From the NCBI RefSeq assembly GCF_013044515.1, contig NZ_JABEPR010000001.1:744001-808000 (forward strand): 64,000 nt of DNA, in the 5' to 3' direction. How positions within the stretch are numbered: the first letter of the stretch is position 1; each line of letters starts with the position of its first letter. This stretch comes from Sphingomonas sp. ID1715. GTDB lineage: Bacteria; Pseudomonadota; Alphaproteobacteria; Sphingomonadales; Sphingomonadaceae. The notes under the pieces were generated by a model, which saw only the letters and a program-made list of their open reading frames with translations, ran no database searches and had not been told where the DNA came from. The translations under genes were made by a program, and so were the position numbers. Shown here piece after piece: positions 1 to 8,830 of the stretch.

Positions 1-1038
1 GAGACCATAAGGCAAGGTTGAGGTCGTCTCCTCTCGCCGCGCAGCAGGCGCGGGCGTTCCAATCGGACTCTCGTCATGGGCGTGACCATCCTCGTCGGGC
101 GCAACGCGATCGGCCATCTGGGCACCGCGCTGGCCGAGCGGGCGTTCGGCGCCACGAGTCGTGTCACGCGCAGTCTGATGCTCGAGTTCCGAGTTGAGTT
201 CGGCGCCGAGCAGCAGCACGAGCGCCGACAGGTAGAGCCAGGTAAGCAGTACGACGACTGCACCGAGCGAGCCGTAGGTGGCGTTATAGTTGCCGAAGTT
301 CGCCACATAGAGGCCGAAGCCCGCTGTCAGCACGCCCCAGCCGATCGCGGCAAAGGCGGAACCCGGCGTCAACCACCGCCACTTGGCGGCATCGCGATCG
401 GGCGCATAGCGGTAGAGCGTCGCAACGGCAGCTGCGCCGATCGCCGCCAACATCAGCCAGGAAATCAGCTTGCCCAGGAGCAGCAGGCCCGCGGGCGCAC
501 CGGGGAAGAAGCGGCCGAGATACGAGAACACCGAAATGGCGATCATCGCCACGCCCAGGACCAGCACGGCCCCCAACACCATCGCCAGGTTGATCAGCGT
601 CTGCTTGACGAAGCCGCGCGTCTCTTCCTCCTCATAGGCGATGTTGAGCGCGGTGACGATCGCGCCGGTTGCCTTGGTCGCGCCCCAGAATGCGAGCGCG
701 AGTGCGAGGATGAGGCCGAGACCCTTTTTGCTCCCCGCGGTGTTGACGACGTTCATCAGCTGCTCGCCGATCAGCCTGGCCGCCTCGCCCGGCAGCAGCT
801 GCGACAGTTCCTGAAAGTGGCGCATCACGGCGGCAGGGTCGGCGATCAGGCCATAGGTCAGCACGACTGCGCCGAGCAGCGGCACCATCGCGGTGAAGGC
901 GTAGAAGGCGACGCCGGCGGCGATCAGCGACAGATTGTCCTGCCCCATCTCGCGCCAGCTGCGCTTCAGCACATCGAGCCAGCCTCTGGCGGGCATCTCC
1001 GTCGGGCTCGCGGCGTCCCTACCCCTTTGATCCGTCAT
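1..1038 (-). CDS. YihY/BrkB-family inner-membrane protein, C-terminus outside window
   Basis: Reading leftward from an ATG at 1038, the frame stays open for 346 codons to the window edge, so the stop is not seen. The translation has about six hydrophobic segments (roughly residues 36-63, 105-130, 147-172, 183-208, 225-247, 256-280) and the conserved 'AFYAFTAMVPL' stretch near residue 44 typical of the YihY/BrkB (formerly 'ribonuclease BN') family. After about residue 285 it becomes a hydrophilic, charged tail. The family is an integral inner-membrane protein of unclear function; the old RNase BN assignment was wrong in E. coli. It is divergent from the phospholipase D-like gene. The long plus-strand frame at 76-1116 is its antisense shadow. 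Confidence 0.88.
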   Translation of the reverse strand, partial: MTDQRGRDAASPTEMPARGWLDVLKRSWREMGQDNLSLIAAGVAFYAFTAMVPLLGAVVLTYGLIADPAAVMRHFQELSQLLPGEAARLIGEQLMNVVNTAGSKKGLGLILALALAFWGATKATGAIVTALNIAYEEEETRGFVKQTLINLAMVLGAVLVLGVAMIAISVFSYLGRFFPGAPAGLLLLGKLISWLMLAAIGAAAVATLYRYAPDRDAAKWRWLTPGSAFAAIGWGVLTAGFGLYVANFGNYNATYGSLGAVVVLLTWLYLSALVLLLGAELNSELEHQTARDTTRGAERPLGQRGAQMADRVAPDEDGHAHDESPIGTPAPAARREETTSTLPYGL

Positions 1039-1108
1039 GGCTTTCAGAACGAGCGGCGAGGCTTTCCGCTCCGATGCAACGGGACACAAAGCAGATCGTT
1101 ACGCCTGC

Positions 1109-2581
1109 ATGCCTGACCCGACGCCGGTCCTGGAGCCCGGCCGCAATTGCTGGCGCATCGAAACCGCCGACCGAGCAGCGCTCGTCGTCGATGCCGCCGA
1201 CTATTATCGCCATGCCAAGCGCGCAATGCTGAAGGCCAGGCAGCAGATCATCCTGATCGGCTGGGACTTCGACACTCGTATCTTCCTGGATCGGGAGGAA
1301 GGTCCGGGCGAACCGACCGAAGGCGTGCCCAATGAACTCGGTCCGTTCATTCAGTGGCTGGCGGAGCACCGGCCGGAGCTCAACATCTACATACTGAAGT
1401 GGGATGTCGGCGCGCTGAAGCTGCTGGGCCGCGGCACGACTCTGCTCCGGCTGGCACGCTGGATGTGGCACGACCGGATCACCTTCAAACTCGACGGCGC
1501 CCACCCGACCGGGGCGAGCCACCACCAGAAGATCCTGGTGGTGGACGACCGCCTGGCCTTTTGCGGCGGCATCGACATGACGGCGGACCGCTGGGACACG
1601 CGGGCCCATGCGCCGGAGCAGCCCGGCCGGAGGCGGCCGACCACGCGGCGGCACTACGACCCGTGGCACGATGCGACCATGGCCGTCGACGGCGACGCGG
1701 CGCGGGCGCTGGGGGAACTCGCCCGCGAGCGGTGGCGTGTGGCGGGCGGTGAGTCGCTGCGCACGCCCAACGTAACGGAGGATGTCTGGCCGCCCGAACT
1801 GAAGCCGCACTTTCGTGACGTGGAACTCGGGATCGCCCGCACGCGCGGCGGCTTCCAGGACCGGCCCGAGGTGCGCGAAAACGAGCGGCTGTTCGTCGAC
1901 CTGATCCGCTCGGCCAGGCGCTTCGTCTATGCGGAGAACCAGTATTTCGCCTCACGCGCGGTCGCCGAGGCGATCGCGGAGCGGCTGCAGGAGCCGGATG
2001 GGCCCGAGTTCGTGCTGGTCAATCCGATGTCGGCGGACGGCTGGCTTGAGGAAGCCGTAATGGGTCCTGCCCGCGCCGAACTAATGGGGGCGCTCGAAAA
2101 GGTAGATCGCGACCGTCGCTTCCGCATCTATACGCCGGTCAATGAAGCGGGCGACGACATCTATGTCCATGCCAAGATCATGATCGTCGACGACCGCGTG
2201 CTGCGCGTCGGCTCGTCGAACATGAACAACCGCTCGATGGGCCTGGACAGCGAATGCGACGTGGTGATCGACGTCGGGGTTCCGGGCAACGAGAATGTCG
2301 GCGAGACGATCGAGGCGATCCGCGCCGACCTGCTCGCCGAACATCTCGGCGCCGAGATCGGCGAAGTACGACGGCGGCTGACCGACACCGGCTCACTGAT
2401 CGCGACGGTGGAGAGCCTCCGCGGCACCGGCCGCAGCTTGAAGACATTCGAGCCGCCGGAGTTCAGTCGAGCCTCCGAAAAGCTCGCTGAAAGCGAAAGC
2501 CTGGACCCTGAGCGGCCCGAAGACCTCTTCGAGCCACTGACCACCCGCAAGCTGCTGCGCCACCTGCCGCGACCGGCCTAG
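1109..2581 (+). CDS. Phospholipase D-like / cardiolipin synthase-like protein
   Basis: 490 residues with two HKD-type PLD motifs. The first is a variant HHQK...D around residues 138-147; the second is canonical HAK...D from about residue 354, followed by the GSSNMNNRS segment. Such enzymes transfer or hydrolyse phosphatidyl groups at the membrane. No transmembrane segment is obvious, so this resembles the soluble-type PLD/transphosphatidylase group rather than classical ClsA. I chose the ATG at 1109 because the family signature 'PGRNCWR' follows directly. An in-frame ATG at 1037 would add 24 unlikely residues and overlap the start of the divergent YihY gene. The gene ends in a 4-base convergent overlap with arsC. 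Exact substrate unknown. Confidence 0.88.
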   Translation: MPDPTPVLEPGRNCWRIETADRAALVVDAADYYRHAKRAMLKARQQIILIGWDFDTRIFLDREEGPGEPTEGVPNELGPFIQWLAEHRPELNIYILKWDVGALKLLGRGTTLLRLARWMWHDRITFKLDGAHPTGASHHQKILVVDDRLAFCGGIDMTADRWDTRAHAPEQPGRRRPTTRRHYDPWHDATMAVDGDAARALGELARERWRVAGGESLRTPNVTEDVWPPELKPHFRDVELGIARTRGGFQDRPEVRENERLFVDLIRSARRFVYAENQYFASRAVAEAIAERLQEPDGPEFVLVNPMSADGWLEEAVMGPARAELMGALEKVDRDRRFRIYTPVNEAGDDIYVHAKIMIVDDRVLRVGSSNMNNRSMGLDSECDVVIDVGVPGNENVGETIEAIRADLLAEHLGAEIGEVRRRLTDTGSLIATVESLRGTGRSLKTFEPPEFSRASEKLAESESLDPERPEDLFEPLTTRKLLRHLPRPA

Positions 2582-2922
2582 AGAAGCTCCCGCACCGTCT
2601 CCGCAGGACGGCAGAGCCGGGCGCCCTTCTCCGTCTCGACGATCGGCCGCTCGACAAGGATCGGGTGCTGGACCATCGCATCGAGGATCGCGTCGTCCGA
2701 AGCGCCGTCGAGCAGCCCCAGCTCGCCGGCCAGCGCGCCTTTGGTCCGCAGCGCCTGGCGCGGCGTCACGCCGATGCGCCCGAACAGCGACGCCAGCTGT
2801 TCGCGGGTCCAGCCGGTCTTGCGATAGTCGACGACCTGCGGCGCGTGTCCCGCATCCTGCAGCGCCGCGAGCACCTTGCGCGACGTGCCGCATTCCGGAT
2901 TGTGGTAGATGGTAACGTCCAC
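2578..2922 (-). CDS. arsC: ArsC-family reductase (glutaredoxin-coupled arsenate reductase-like)
   Basis: 114 residues opening with the thioredoxin-fold strand and active-site segment NPECGTSRK (Cys11), characteristic of the glutaredoxin-dependent ArsC/Spx superfamily. The C-terminal 'QHPILVERPI' with its arginine is the conserved ArsC segment. It would reduce arsenate using glutathione and glutaredoxin. It sits 1 base downstream of grxD, so a dedicated thiol partner is next door. I chose a GTG at 2922, with AAGG 9 bases upstream; another GTG at 2943 lies inside the grxD end and adds 7 residues. No arsR or arsenite pump is nearby, so a general disulfide role is also possible. Confidence 0.82.
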   Translation of the reverse strand: MDVTIYHNPECGTSRKVLAALQDAGHAPQVVDYRKTGWTREQLASLFGRIGVTPRQALRTKGALAGELGLLDGASDDAILDAMVQHPILVERPIVETEKGARLCRPAETVRELL

Positions 2923-2923
2923 G

Positions 2924-3256
2924 TCAGCCGACCTTGGCGACACCCTTTTCAGCCATCAGTTCGCCAAGTTCGCCGCTCTCATACATCTCCATCATGATGT
3001 CGGAGCCGCCGACGAATTCGCCCTTCACATAAAGCTGGGGGATGGTCGGCCAGTCGCTGAACGCCTTGATGCCTTGGCGAATGCCCTGATCCTGCAGCAC
3101 GTCGACGCTCTCGTAATCCACGCCGAGCCGGTCGAGGATCGCGATCGCACGGCTCGAAAAGCCGCATTGCGGGAAGAGCGGCGTACCCTTCATGAACAGC
3201 AGCACATCGTTGGTCGAGACCAGCTCCTGAATGCGGGCCTGAGATTCGTCGGTCAT
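2924..3256 (-). CDS. grxD: Monothiol glutaredoxin, Grx4/GrxD type
   Basis: 110 residues with the monothiol active site CGFS at Cys31 and the Grx4-type 'GTPLFPQ' and 'WPTIPQLYVKGEF' segments. Monothiol CGFS glutaredoxins bind glutathione-ligated [2Fe-2S] clusters and act in cluster delivery, often as a heterodimer with BolA. Here bolA lies 3 bases upstream on the same strand, a classic Grx4-BolA pair, which supports an iron-sulfur trafficking role in the cytoplasm. arsC follows downstream. Confidence 0.95.
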   Translation of the reverse strand: MTDESQARIQELVSTNDVLLFMKGTPLFPQCGFSSRAIAILDRLGVDYESVDVLQDQGIRQGIKAFSDWPTIPQLYVKGEFVGGSDIMMEMYESGELGELMAEKGVAKVG

Positions 3257-3259
3257 ACT

Positions 3260-3499
3260 CTACTCTCCTGCCGGAACGGCGGTGGTCAGTTGCAAGGCGT
3301 GAAGCTCGCCGCCCATGCGGCCCTGCAGCGCGGCATAGACCTTCTGGTGCTGGCGCACCCGCGGCAGCCCCTTGAAGCTCGCCGAGACCACGCGCGCGGC
3401 GTAGTGATCGCCGTCGCCGGCAAGATCGGTGATCTCGACCTGCGCATCGGGGATCGCTTCGCGGATCATCGCCTCGATATGGTCGGCCGCCATCGGCAT
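3260..3499 (-). CDS. bolA: BolA-family protein
   Basis: 79 residues covering a complete BolA domain, with the conserved 'SASFKGLPRVRQHQKVYAAL' region in which the histidine coordinates a shared [2Fe-2S] cluster with monothiol glutaredoxin. The length matches the short BolA2/IbaG-like group. It is positioned directly before grxD in the same operon. Start ATG at 3499; an alternative ATG two codons later is equally possible. The upstream DUF1476 gene ends one base away. Confidence 0.93.
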   Translation of the reverse strand: MPMAADHIEAMIREAIPDAQVEITDLAGDGDHYAARVVSASFKGLPRVRQHQKVYAALQGRMGGELHALQLTTAVPAGE

Positions 3500-3500
3500 G

Positions 3501-3827
3501 TCAGGATTGCGCCTCGATCAGCTGCCGGCGCGCCTCGACCGTCTGGTCGGCCACGGCCTTGCGCACTGTCGCGTCGTCCATTTCCACACCCGCCCCGGTC
3601 AAGTCACCGAGCAGCTTGCGAATAACGTCTTCGTCATGCGCTTCCTCGAACTCGGCCTGGACGACCGCTTTCGAATAAGCGTCGGTTTCCTCAGGCGTCA
3701 GCTTCATCAGCCTGGCGGCCCATTGGCCGAGCAGCTTGTTGCGTCGCGCCACGACCCGGAACAGCATTTCTTCGTCGCGGGCGAACTTCGCCTCGAACGC
3801 GCGCTCGCGATCGTCGAACGTGGTCAT
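3501..3827 (-). CDS. DUF1476 protein, F1-ATPase zeta inhibitor subunit
   Basis: 108 residues, highly charged and helical, beginning 'MTTFDDRERAFEAKFA', the signature of the alphaproteobacterial DUF1476/zeta family. In Paracoccus the zeta subunit inserts its N-terminus into F1 and blocks ATP hydrolysis. The whole inhibitory N-terminal segment is present here. It is the first gene of the zeta-bolA-grxD-arsC group. A perfect palindrome TCACATGTGA (3844-3853) lies 17 bases upstream of the start and could be a regulatory site. Confidence 0.92.
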   Translation of the reverse strand: MTTFDDRERAFEAKFARDEEMLFRVVARRNKLLGQWAARLMKLTPEETDAYSKAVVQAEFEEAHDEDVIRKLLGDLTGAGVEMDDATVRKAVADQTVEARRQLIEAQS

Positions 3828-3884
3828 CGTTACCCCTCTTGTTTCACATGTGAGATAGGTGCCCCGGACGGCGGGCGCAACGCG

Positions 3885-4886
3885 TCAGCCGATCTCGACC
3901 ACCAGCTTGCCGATCGCGCCGCGCGACGCGAGCTTGGCGATCGCTTCGCCGCCGCGCTCCAGCGGATAGGTTTCGGTCACCCGCGGCGCGATCTTGCCCT
4001 CCTGCCAGAGTCGGAACAACGTCGCGACATGCTCCTGGTGGCGCTTGGGATCCCGCATCGTGAAGGCACCCCAGAAGACGCCGCACACGTCGCAGCTCTT
4101 GAGCAAAGTCAGGTTGAGCGGCAGCTTGGGAATACCCGCAGGGAAGCCCACGACGAGGTACCGTCCCTCCCAGGCGATCGAGCGCAGGGCGGGCTCGGCA
4201 TAGTCGCCGCCGACCGGATCGTAGATGACGTGCGCGCCTTCAGGCCCGCACTTCGCCTTGAACTGGTCGGCGAGGGCCTTGGACGCATCCTTGTCGAACG
4301 GTGCGCGGCCATAGACGAGCGTGTCGTCCGCGCCCGCGTCGCGCGCGACCTGCGCCTTTTCCTCGGACGACACGGCCGCAATCACCCGGGCGCCGAACGC
4401 CTTGCCAAGTTCGACCGCCGAGAGGCCGACGCCACCGGCAGCCCCCAGCACCAGCAGCGTCTGGCCTTCCTTCAGGTGCCCGCGATCGAGCAAACCGTGG
4501 ATGGTCGTCGCATAGGTCATAAGCAGGGCGGAGGCTTCCTTGAGCGGCAGCCCGTCCGGCACCTTGAACGCCCGGTTGGCGGCGACCGCCACCTTTTCGG
4601 CCAGTCCGCCTGAAGAAGCCGTCAGCGCCAGCAGCCGGTCGCCGACCTGCCATCCTTCGACACCCTCGCCGACCGCTTCGACCGTGCCCGACACTTCCGA
4701 ACCCGGCGCAAAGGGCCGCGGCGGCTTGAACTGATATTTGTCCTCGATCACCAGCACGTCGGGATAATTGATCGCGCAATATTGAATGCGGACGAGCAAT
4801 TCGCCCTTGCCGGGCTGCGGGTCGGCCACGTCGGCCAGCTCCAGCGTCTCGGGTCCATCGGCCGCGCGCGACAATAACGCCTTCAT
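3885..4886 (-). CDS. NAD(P)H:quinone oxidoreductase, zinc-independent MDR family
   Basis: 333 residues of the medium-chain dehydrogenase/reductase family, quinone oxidoreductase branch. The N-terminal GroES-like domain contains PGSEVSG at about 61-67, and the Rossmann NADPH site GAAGGVG is at about 148-154. The cysteine/histidine ligands of zinc alcohol dehydrogenases are missing, as expected for QOR. It probably reduces quinones or conjugated enones in the cytoplasm with NADPH. Transcribed alone; the TetR-like remnant upstream is divergent, and such pairs are often regulator and target. Confidence 0.9.
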   Translation of the reverse strand: MKALLSRAADGPETLELADVADPQPGKGELLVRIQYCAINYPDVLVIEDKYQFKPPRPFAPGSEVSGTVEAVGEGVEGWQVGDRLLALTASSGGLAEKVAVAANRAFKVPDGLPLKEASALLMTYATTIHGLLDRGHLKEGQTLLVLGAAGGVGLSAVELGKAFGARVIAAVSSEEKAQVARDAGADDTLVYGRAPFDKDASKALADQFKAKCGPEGAHVIYDPVGGDYAEPALRSIAWEGRYLVVGFPAGIPKLPLNLTLLKSCDVCGVFWGAFTMRDPKRHQEHVATLFRLWQEGKIAPRVTETYPLERGGEAIAKLASRGAIGKLVVEIG

Positions 4887-5051
4887 CGAGTTCTCCTCTC
4901 GTGATCCGTTGCCGCGCCTTGTGGCGGCGGTTCAGGATGCTGTCGAGGGCCGGCGGCCGTTGAACGCTCGGCTGCGCCAGAGCGGGAGCAGAAAACCGAC
5001 GAGCAGCAGCGTGTTGGATGCAGCATTGAGCGGGAATCCGGTCGCGATCGA

Positions 5052-5405
5052 AAGCTCGCGACGCGGCTGTCGAAGCTGCTGGACTCGGGCAGCGGACCGG
5101 AGCGTCTCCCCTTCCCCGCCTTGCTGGCCCAGCTGCGCGCGGCGATGCGGGGCGACCAGCTGCGGCCTTATATGCGCCTGTGGCTGGAGATTTGCGCGCA
5201 GGCGGCGGGAGGCGAGGAGCTCTATCGGCAGATCGGGTCGGCCATTGCGGACGGCTTCATCGCCTGGGCGAAGCAGCGCCTCCTGGTCGACCAGGGATCC
5301 AATGCGTGCGCGCAGGCTGCGTTGCTCGTCGCCACCATCGATGGCTTGGCCTTGCTGGACACGGTCAGCCGAGGCGAGATCGCCGATCCGGCGATTTTCC
5401 GCTGA
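5052..5405 (+). pseudogene. TetR/AcrR-type regulator remnant lacking its DNA-binding domain
   Basis: An open frame of about 118 codons reads like a TetR ligand-binding C-terminal domain: amphipathic helices with 'MRLWLEICAQAAGG', then 'IADGFIAWAKQRLL' and 'ALLVATIDGLALLD'. The roughly 50-residue helix-turn-helix that should precede it is absent. Upstream codons in this frame run back to a stop at 4902 and are low-complexity Gly/Ala/Glu, with no usable ATG or GTG; a TTG at 5121 gives only 94 residues. The simplest reading is a 5'-truncated TetR gene beside its former target, the divergent quinone reductase. A sequencing frameshift is possible, but no HTH was recognised in the other two frames either. 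Confidence 0.6.
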
Positions 5406-5455
5406 TCCTTGCCGACGGAAGATCTTCGGCTAGGCTGGTCGCGAGGAGGGGGAGC

Positions 5456-5833
5456 ATGAACATGTTGGCGAGAATAGGCGCACTGCTCGTGGCGCTGTTT
5501 GGGCTGGCGCTCGGCCTGTGGTTCTTCTTCGCGACGGACCATGCAGCGGCGGCCTTCTTCGTTACGCCCCAGGGAGCGGCGGGTCTGGCGACGCTGCGCG
5601 CCGACATGTCCGCCTTCTTTCTCGTCAGCGGCCTCTGCGCGCTCTATGCCGCGATAGCCGAGCGGGGCGAATGGCTGATCGTTTCGGCCGGGCTCTACGG
5701 CATCGCGCTGACCGGCCGTGCGGCGAACCTGATCGTCGCGGGCAGCTATGATGGTGCCGCCATCCCGATGATCGTCGAAGCCCTGCTGGTCGCGCTGAGC
5801 CTGTTCGGCTGGCGCCAGCTGCGCCGCTCCTAA
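5456..5833 (+). CDS. Small four-helix membrane protein (DUF4345-like)
   Basis: 125 residues with four predicted transmembrane helices (about 4-26, 45-62, 66-90, 97-120). The segment '[17 protein letters not shown]' resembles the DUF4345 family, small inner-membrane proteins of unknown function. Start ATG at 5456 follows an AGGAGGGGGAG Shine-Dalgarno run; a longer upstream frame exists but is not credible. The stop overlaps the leuD stop by 4 bases in convergent orientation. Confidence 0.75.
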   Translation: MNMLARIGALLVALFGLALGLWFFFATDHAAAAFFVTPQGAAGLATLRADMSAFFLVSGLCALYAAIAERGEWLIVSAGLYGIALTGRAANLIVAGSYDGAAIPMIVEALLVALSLFGWRQLRRS

Positions 5834-6408
5834 AGCCAGGGCAGCTCCGCCGCGCGCTTCTCCTCATAAGCGGCGATGCGATCGTCCATCGCGAGTGTCA
5901 GCCCCACTTCGTCCAGTCCGTTCAGCAGGCAGTGCTTGCGGAACGGATCGATCTCGAAGCTGAAGCGGTCCTGAAAGCGCGTGGTGACAGTCTGGTGCTC
6001 CAAATCGATGCTGATCGGATCGGTCCTGGCGACTGTCATCAGCCGGTCGATGGCCGCACGCGGCAGCTCGACCGTCAGGATGCCGTTCTTGAAGGCATTG
6101 CCTGAGAAGATGTCCGAAAAGCTGGGCGCGATCACGGCCTGTATGCCGAGATCGGCGAGCGCCCAGGCGGCATGCTCCCGGCTCGATCCGCAGCCGAAAT
6201 TCTCGCCAGCAATGAGGATCGCCGCCCCCGCATAGTCCGGATCGTCGAACACGTTGCCGGGCTCCGCGCGCACCGTCTCGAATGCACCTTGCCCGAGCCC
6301 CTGCCGGCTGATCGTCTTCAGCCATTTGGCAGGGATGATCACATCTGTATCGACATTCGCGCGCCCGAATGGGATCGCACGCCCTTCGACGGTCGCGACC
6401 GGTTTCAA
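5830..6408 (-). CDS. leuD: 3-isopropylmalate dehydratase small subunit
   Basis: 192 residues with the LeuD swivel-domain landmarks '[15 protein letters not shown]' near residue 17 and '[17 protein letters not shown]' near residue 68. With LeuC it isomerises 2-isopropylmalate to 3-isopropylmalate in leucine synthesis. The start is a TTG (6408-6406) that overlaps the TGA of the upstream 34-codon reading frame, suggesting translational coupling. It gives the normal LeuD N-terminus and no better start exists. It is the last gene of leuC-MBL-microprotein-leuD. Confidence 0.96.
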   Translation of the reverse strand: MKPVATVEGRAIPFGRANVDTDVIIPAKWLKTISRQGLGQGAFETVRAEPGNVFDDPDYAGAAILIAGENFGCGSSREHAAWALADLGIQAVIAPSFSDIFSGNAFKNGILTVELPRAAIDRLMTVARTDPISIDLEHQTVTTRFQDRFSFEIDPFRKHCLLNGLDEVGLTLAMDDRIAAYEEKRAAELPWL

Positions 6409-6509
6409 CGCTGCTCCGCCGTTGCCGTCTCCGGCTTGGCGCTGACCGAAAACGCGGCGATGCCGCTCAACAGGCTTCCCGCAATCAGCAGTGTAATCGC
6501 TCGCTTCAT
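6405..6509 (-). CDS. 34-residue secreted or membrane microprotein between MBL gene and leuD
   Basis: ATG at 6509, preceded by a purine-rich GGGAGCGGGGAC ribosome site, opens a 34-codon frame. It has a basic N-terminus (MKRAIT), a hydrophobic core ([14 protein letters not shown]) and a small polar tail ([14 protein letters not shown]), so it reads as a signal peptide or single-span membrane peptide. Its TGA overlaps the TTG start of leuD (TTGA), so leuD translation probably depends on ribosomes finishing this frame. No similarity recognised. It may be a genuine microprotein or mainly a coupling leader. Confidence 0.5.
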   Translation of the reverse strand: MKRAITLLIAGSLLSGIAAFSVSAKPETATAEQR

Positions 6510-6532
6510 TGTCCCCGCTCCCGTCTGCTCTT

Positions 6533-7342
6533 CTACTTCAACGCTGCCGGAAAGGCGGGCAGCTCGCCCAGATCGCGTGCGTCGTGCTGGATCACCACGC
6601 GCGCCTTCAAATTGGCCGCAATCTCCTCAAACCTTTTGTGCGAGGCGAGCGTATCGGCGCGATTCCAATTGAACGTCGGCACGCCATTCGCCGCACGGTT
6701 CTCCCGAAAATGATATTCGTCGCCGCTTAACAGGACGTAGCCGCTGGCCAGCTTCACCAGCAGCGCTGAATGGCCCGGCGTGTGGCCGGGCATCGCCAAC
6801 ATGATGACGCTGCCGTCGCCGAACACATCCTTGTCTCCAGTGACGGGCGTGACCTTGCCCTGCCCGGTCAGCCAATGAGTCAGCTGGGCCGGTGCGCGAT
6901 CGTCAGGCTTCATCGCCTTCAGCGCGTCGAGATCGCCCTTTCCGATCAGCAGCTCTGCGTCCGAGAAGTCTTTCGCGCCGCCGGTATGGTCGGCGTGATG
7001 ATGGCTGATGCCGACATAAGTGATCTGAGCGGGCGTGAGGCCGAGCGCCTTCAGCCGATCCGGGATGCTCTGCTTGAGCGACATGCCCGCCGGGCCATTG
7101 GTCGCCCCGATCAGGTCGGGCGTGAGGCCGGTGTCCCACAGCAGCATGCCCTTGGGATGCCGAATGAGGAAACAGCCGGCGACCAGCTCGCGCCTCTCGC
7201 CCTGAAAACGGAAGGTGTCGGAGAAGCGTCCCAGATCGTTCTGCACGAGGCGCCCGCACTCGAACGCATGCAGCGACACGCCCTGCGCCACAGCAGGCGC
7301 CGCGCCCGCGAGGGCCAGCATCGCCAGGAACGGCTTCATCAT
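6533..7342 (-). CDS. Secreted MBL-fold hydrolase, N-acyl-homoserine-lactonase-like
   Basis: 269 residues. A signal peptide (about residues 1-20, ending AVAQ) predicts periplasmic export. The metallo-beta-lactamase motif HxHxDH is present (H114, H116, D118, H119), with further metal ligands H191 in GHTPGHS, D208 and H253. Overall layout and length match the AHL-lactonase branch rather than true beta-lactamases. The likely reaction is lactone or ester hydrolysis; the substrate is not shown by sequence. Its ATG overlaps the leuC stop by 4 bases, so it is embedded in the leucine operon between leuC and leuD. No role in leucine synthesis is known for such enzymes. Confidence 0.88.
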   Translation of the reverse strand: MMKPFLAMLALAGAAPAVAQGVSLHAFECGRLVQNDLGRFSDTFRFQGERRELVAGCFLIRHPKGMLLWDTGLTPDLIGATNGPAGMSLKQSIPDRLKALGLTPAQITYVGISHHHADHTGGAKDFSDAELLIGKGDLDALKAMKPDDRAPAQLTHWLTGQGKVTPVTGDKDVFGDGSVIMLAMPGHTPGHSALLVKLASGYVLLSGDEYHFRENRAANGVPTFNWNRADTLASHKRFEEIAANLKARVVIQHDARDLGELPAFPAALK

Positions 7343-8781
7343 TCCCCTGCTCCCATCAATTCCCGCACATCAGCCAACCGTCCCGTCACCGCCGCCGCGG
7401 CCGCCATTGCCGGCGACACCAGATGCGTCCGCGCGCCGGGACCCTGACGACCGACGAAGTTGCGGTTGGAGGTGGAGGCGCAGCGTTCGCCCGGCGGCAC
7501 CTTGTCGGGGTTCATGCCGAGGCAGGCGGAGCAGCCCGGCTCGCGCCATTCGAAACCGGCTTCGACGAAGATGCGATCGAGCCCTTCCTGCTCGGCCTGA
7601 CGCTTGACGAGTCCCGAGCCGGGCACGACCAGCGCCTGCTTTACATTCTCTGCGCGCCGACGGCCCCTCAGCACCGCGGCGGCCGCGCGCAAATCCTCGA
7701 TCCGGCCATTGGTGCAGCTGCCGATGAAAATATTCTCGACCGCGACGTCTTGCAGCCGCTCGCCGGGTGTCAGGCCCATATAGGCGAGCGACTTGGCCGC
7801 AGCCTCGCGCTTCGCCGCCTCTTCAAAGCTGTCGGGAGAAGGCACGTTGCCGGTTATCGGCGCGACATCCTCCGGACTGGTGCCCCAGCTGACTGTCGGC
7901 GCAACCGCGGCGGCGTCGATGTCGACGATCCGGTCGAAGGCCGCGCCCTCGTCGCTGGGCAGGGTTCGCCACCAGGCGACCGCCCGCTCCCACGCTTCAC
8001 CCGAAGGCGCCATCGGCCGGCCCTTCAGATAGGCGAAGGTCTTGTCGTCCGGCGCGATCAGTCCCGCCCGCGCGCCCGCCTCGATCGACATGTTGGACAC
8101 GGTCAAGCGCCCCTCGATCGACATTTCGCGGATCGTGGAGCCCGAATATTCGACGACAAAGCCGTTGCCGCCGGCCGCGCCGATCCGGCCGATGATGTGC
8201 AGGATCAGGTCCTTGGGACTGACACCGAAGCCGAGCGCGCCATCGATGCGGATGTTCATCGACCGGGACTGTTTCAGCAGCAGCGTCTGGGTGGCGAGCG
8301 CATGCTCGACCTCTGACGTGCCGATGCCGAAGGCGAGCGCGCCGAGCGCGCCATGCGCTGCCGTGTGGCTGTCGCCGCACACCACGGTCGCGCCCGGCAG
8401 GGTGAAACCCTGCTCCGGTCCGACAACATGGACGATGCCCTGTTCCGGCGCGGTCGCGTCGATGTAGCGAATGCCGAACTCCGGCGCGTTCCGCTCGAGC
8501 GCGGCGAGTTGGGCCGCGCTTTCCGGATCGTCGATCGGCAGCCGCCGACCGCGGGCATCGACACGCGGCGTGGTCGGCAGGTTGTGATCGGGTACTGCCA
8601 GCGTCAGGTCGGGCCGGCGTACCTTGCGGCCGCCCAGGCGGAGCGCCTCGAAAGCCTGCGGGCTGGTCACTTCGTGCACCAGGTGACGATCGATATAGAT
8701 GAGGCAGGTGCCGTCCGGCCGCCGCTCCACCAGGTGAGCGTCCCAGATCTTCTCGTACAAGGTGCGCGGCCGGTCGGTCAT
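7339..8781 (-). CDS. leuC: 3-isopropylmalate dehydratase large subunit
   Basis: 480 residues of the aconitase superfamily. It carries the three [4Fe-4S] cysteines, one in [10 protein letters not shown] and two in the [11 protein letters not shown] motif, together with '[14 protein letters not shown]'. It forms the leucine-pathway isomerase with LeuD. ATG at 8781 gives the usual N-terminus ([16 protein letters not shown]); a GTG two codons earlier is possible. The gene follows the serine hydrolase stop by 49 bases, so it may have its own promoter or be read through. Its stop overlaps the lactonase-like gene. Confidence 0.97.
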   Translation of the reverse strand: MTDRPRTLYEKIWDAHLVERRPDGTCLIYIDRHLVHEVTSPQAFEALRLGGRKVRRPDLTLAVPDHNLPTTPRVDARGRRLPIDDPESAAQLAALERNAPEFGIRYIDATAPEQGIVHVVGPEQGFTLPGATVVCGDSHTAAHGALGALAFGIGTSEVEHALATQTLLLKQSRSMNIRIDGALGFGVSPKDLILHIIGRIGAAGGNGFVVEYSGSTIREMSIEGRLTVSNMSIEAGARAGLIAPDDKTFAYLKGRPMAPSGEAWERAVAWWRTLPSDEGAAFDRIVDIDAAAVAPTVSWGTSPEDVAPITGNVPSPDSFEEAAKREAAAKSLAYMGLTPGERLQDVAVENIFIGSCTNGRIEDLRAAAAVLRGRRRAENVKQALVVPGSGLVKRQAEQEGLDRIFVEAGFEWREPGCSACLGMNPDKVPPGERCASTSNRNFVGRQGPGARTHLVSPAMAAAAAVTGRLADVRELMGAGE

Positions 8782-8830
8782 TGGCACGCTCTAGCAGATA
8801 ATTGCGTGGAGGCGAGCAGAAGCCGCGCCT

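Noticed and set aside
76-1116. Plus-strand open frame of 346 codons at the window start
   Set aside because: It is antisense to a convincing YihY/BrkB membrane protein and has the Arg/Gln/His-rich composition of a GC-rich shadow frame.
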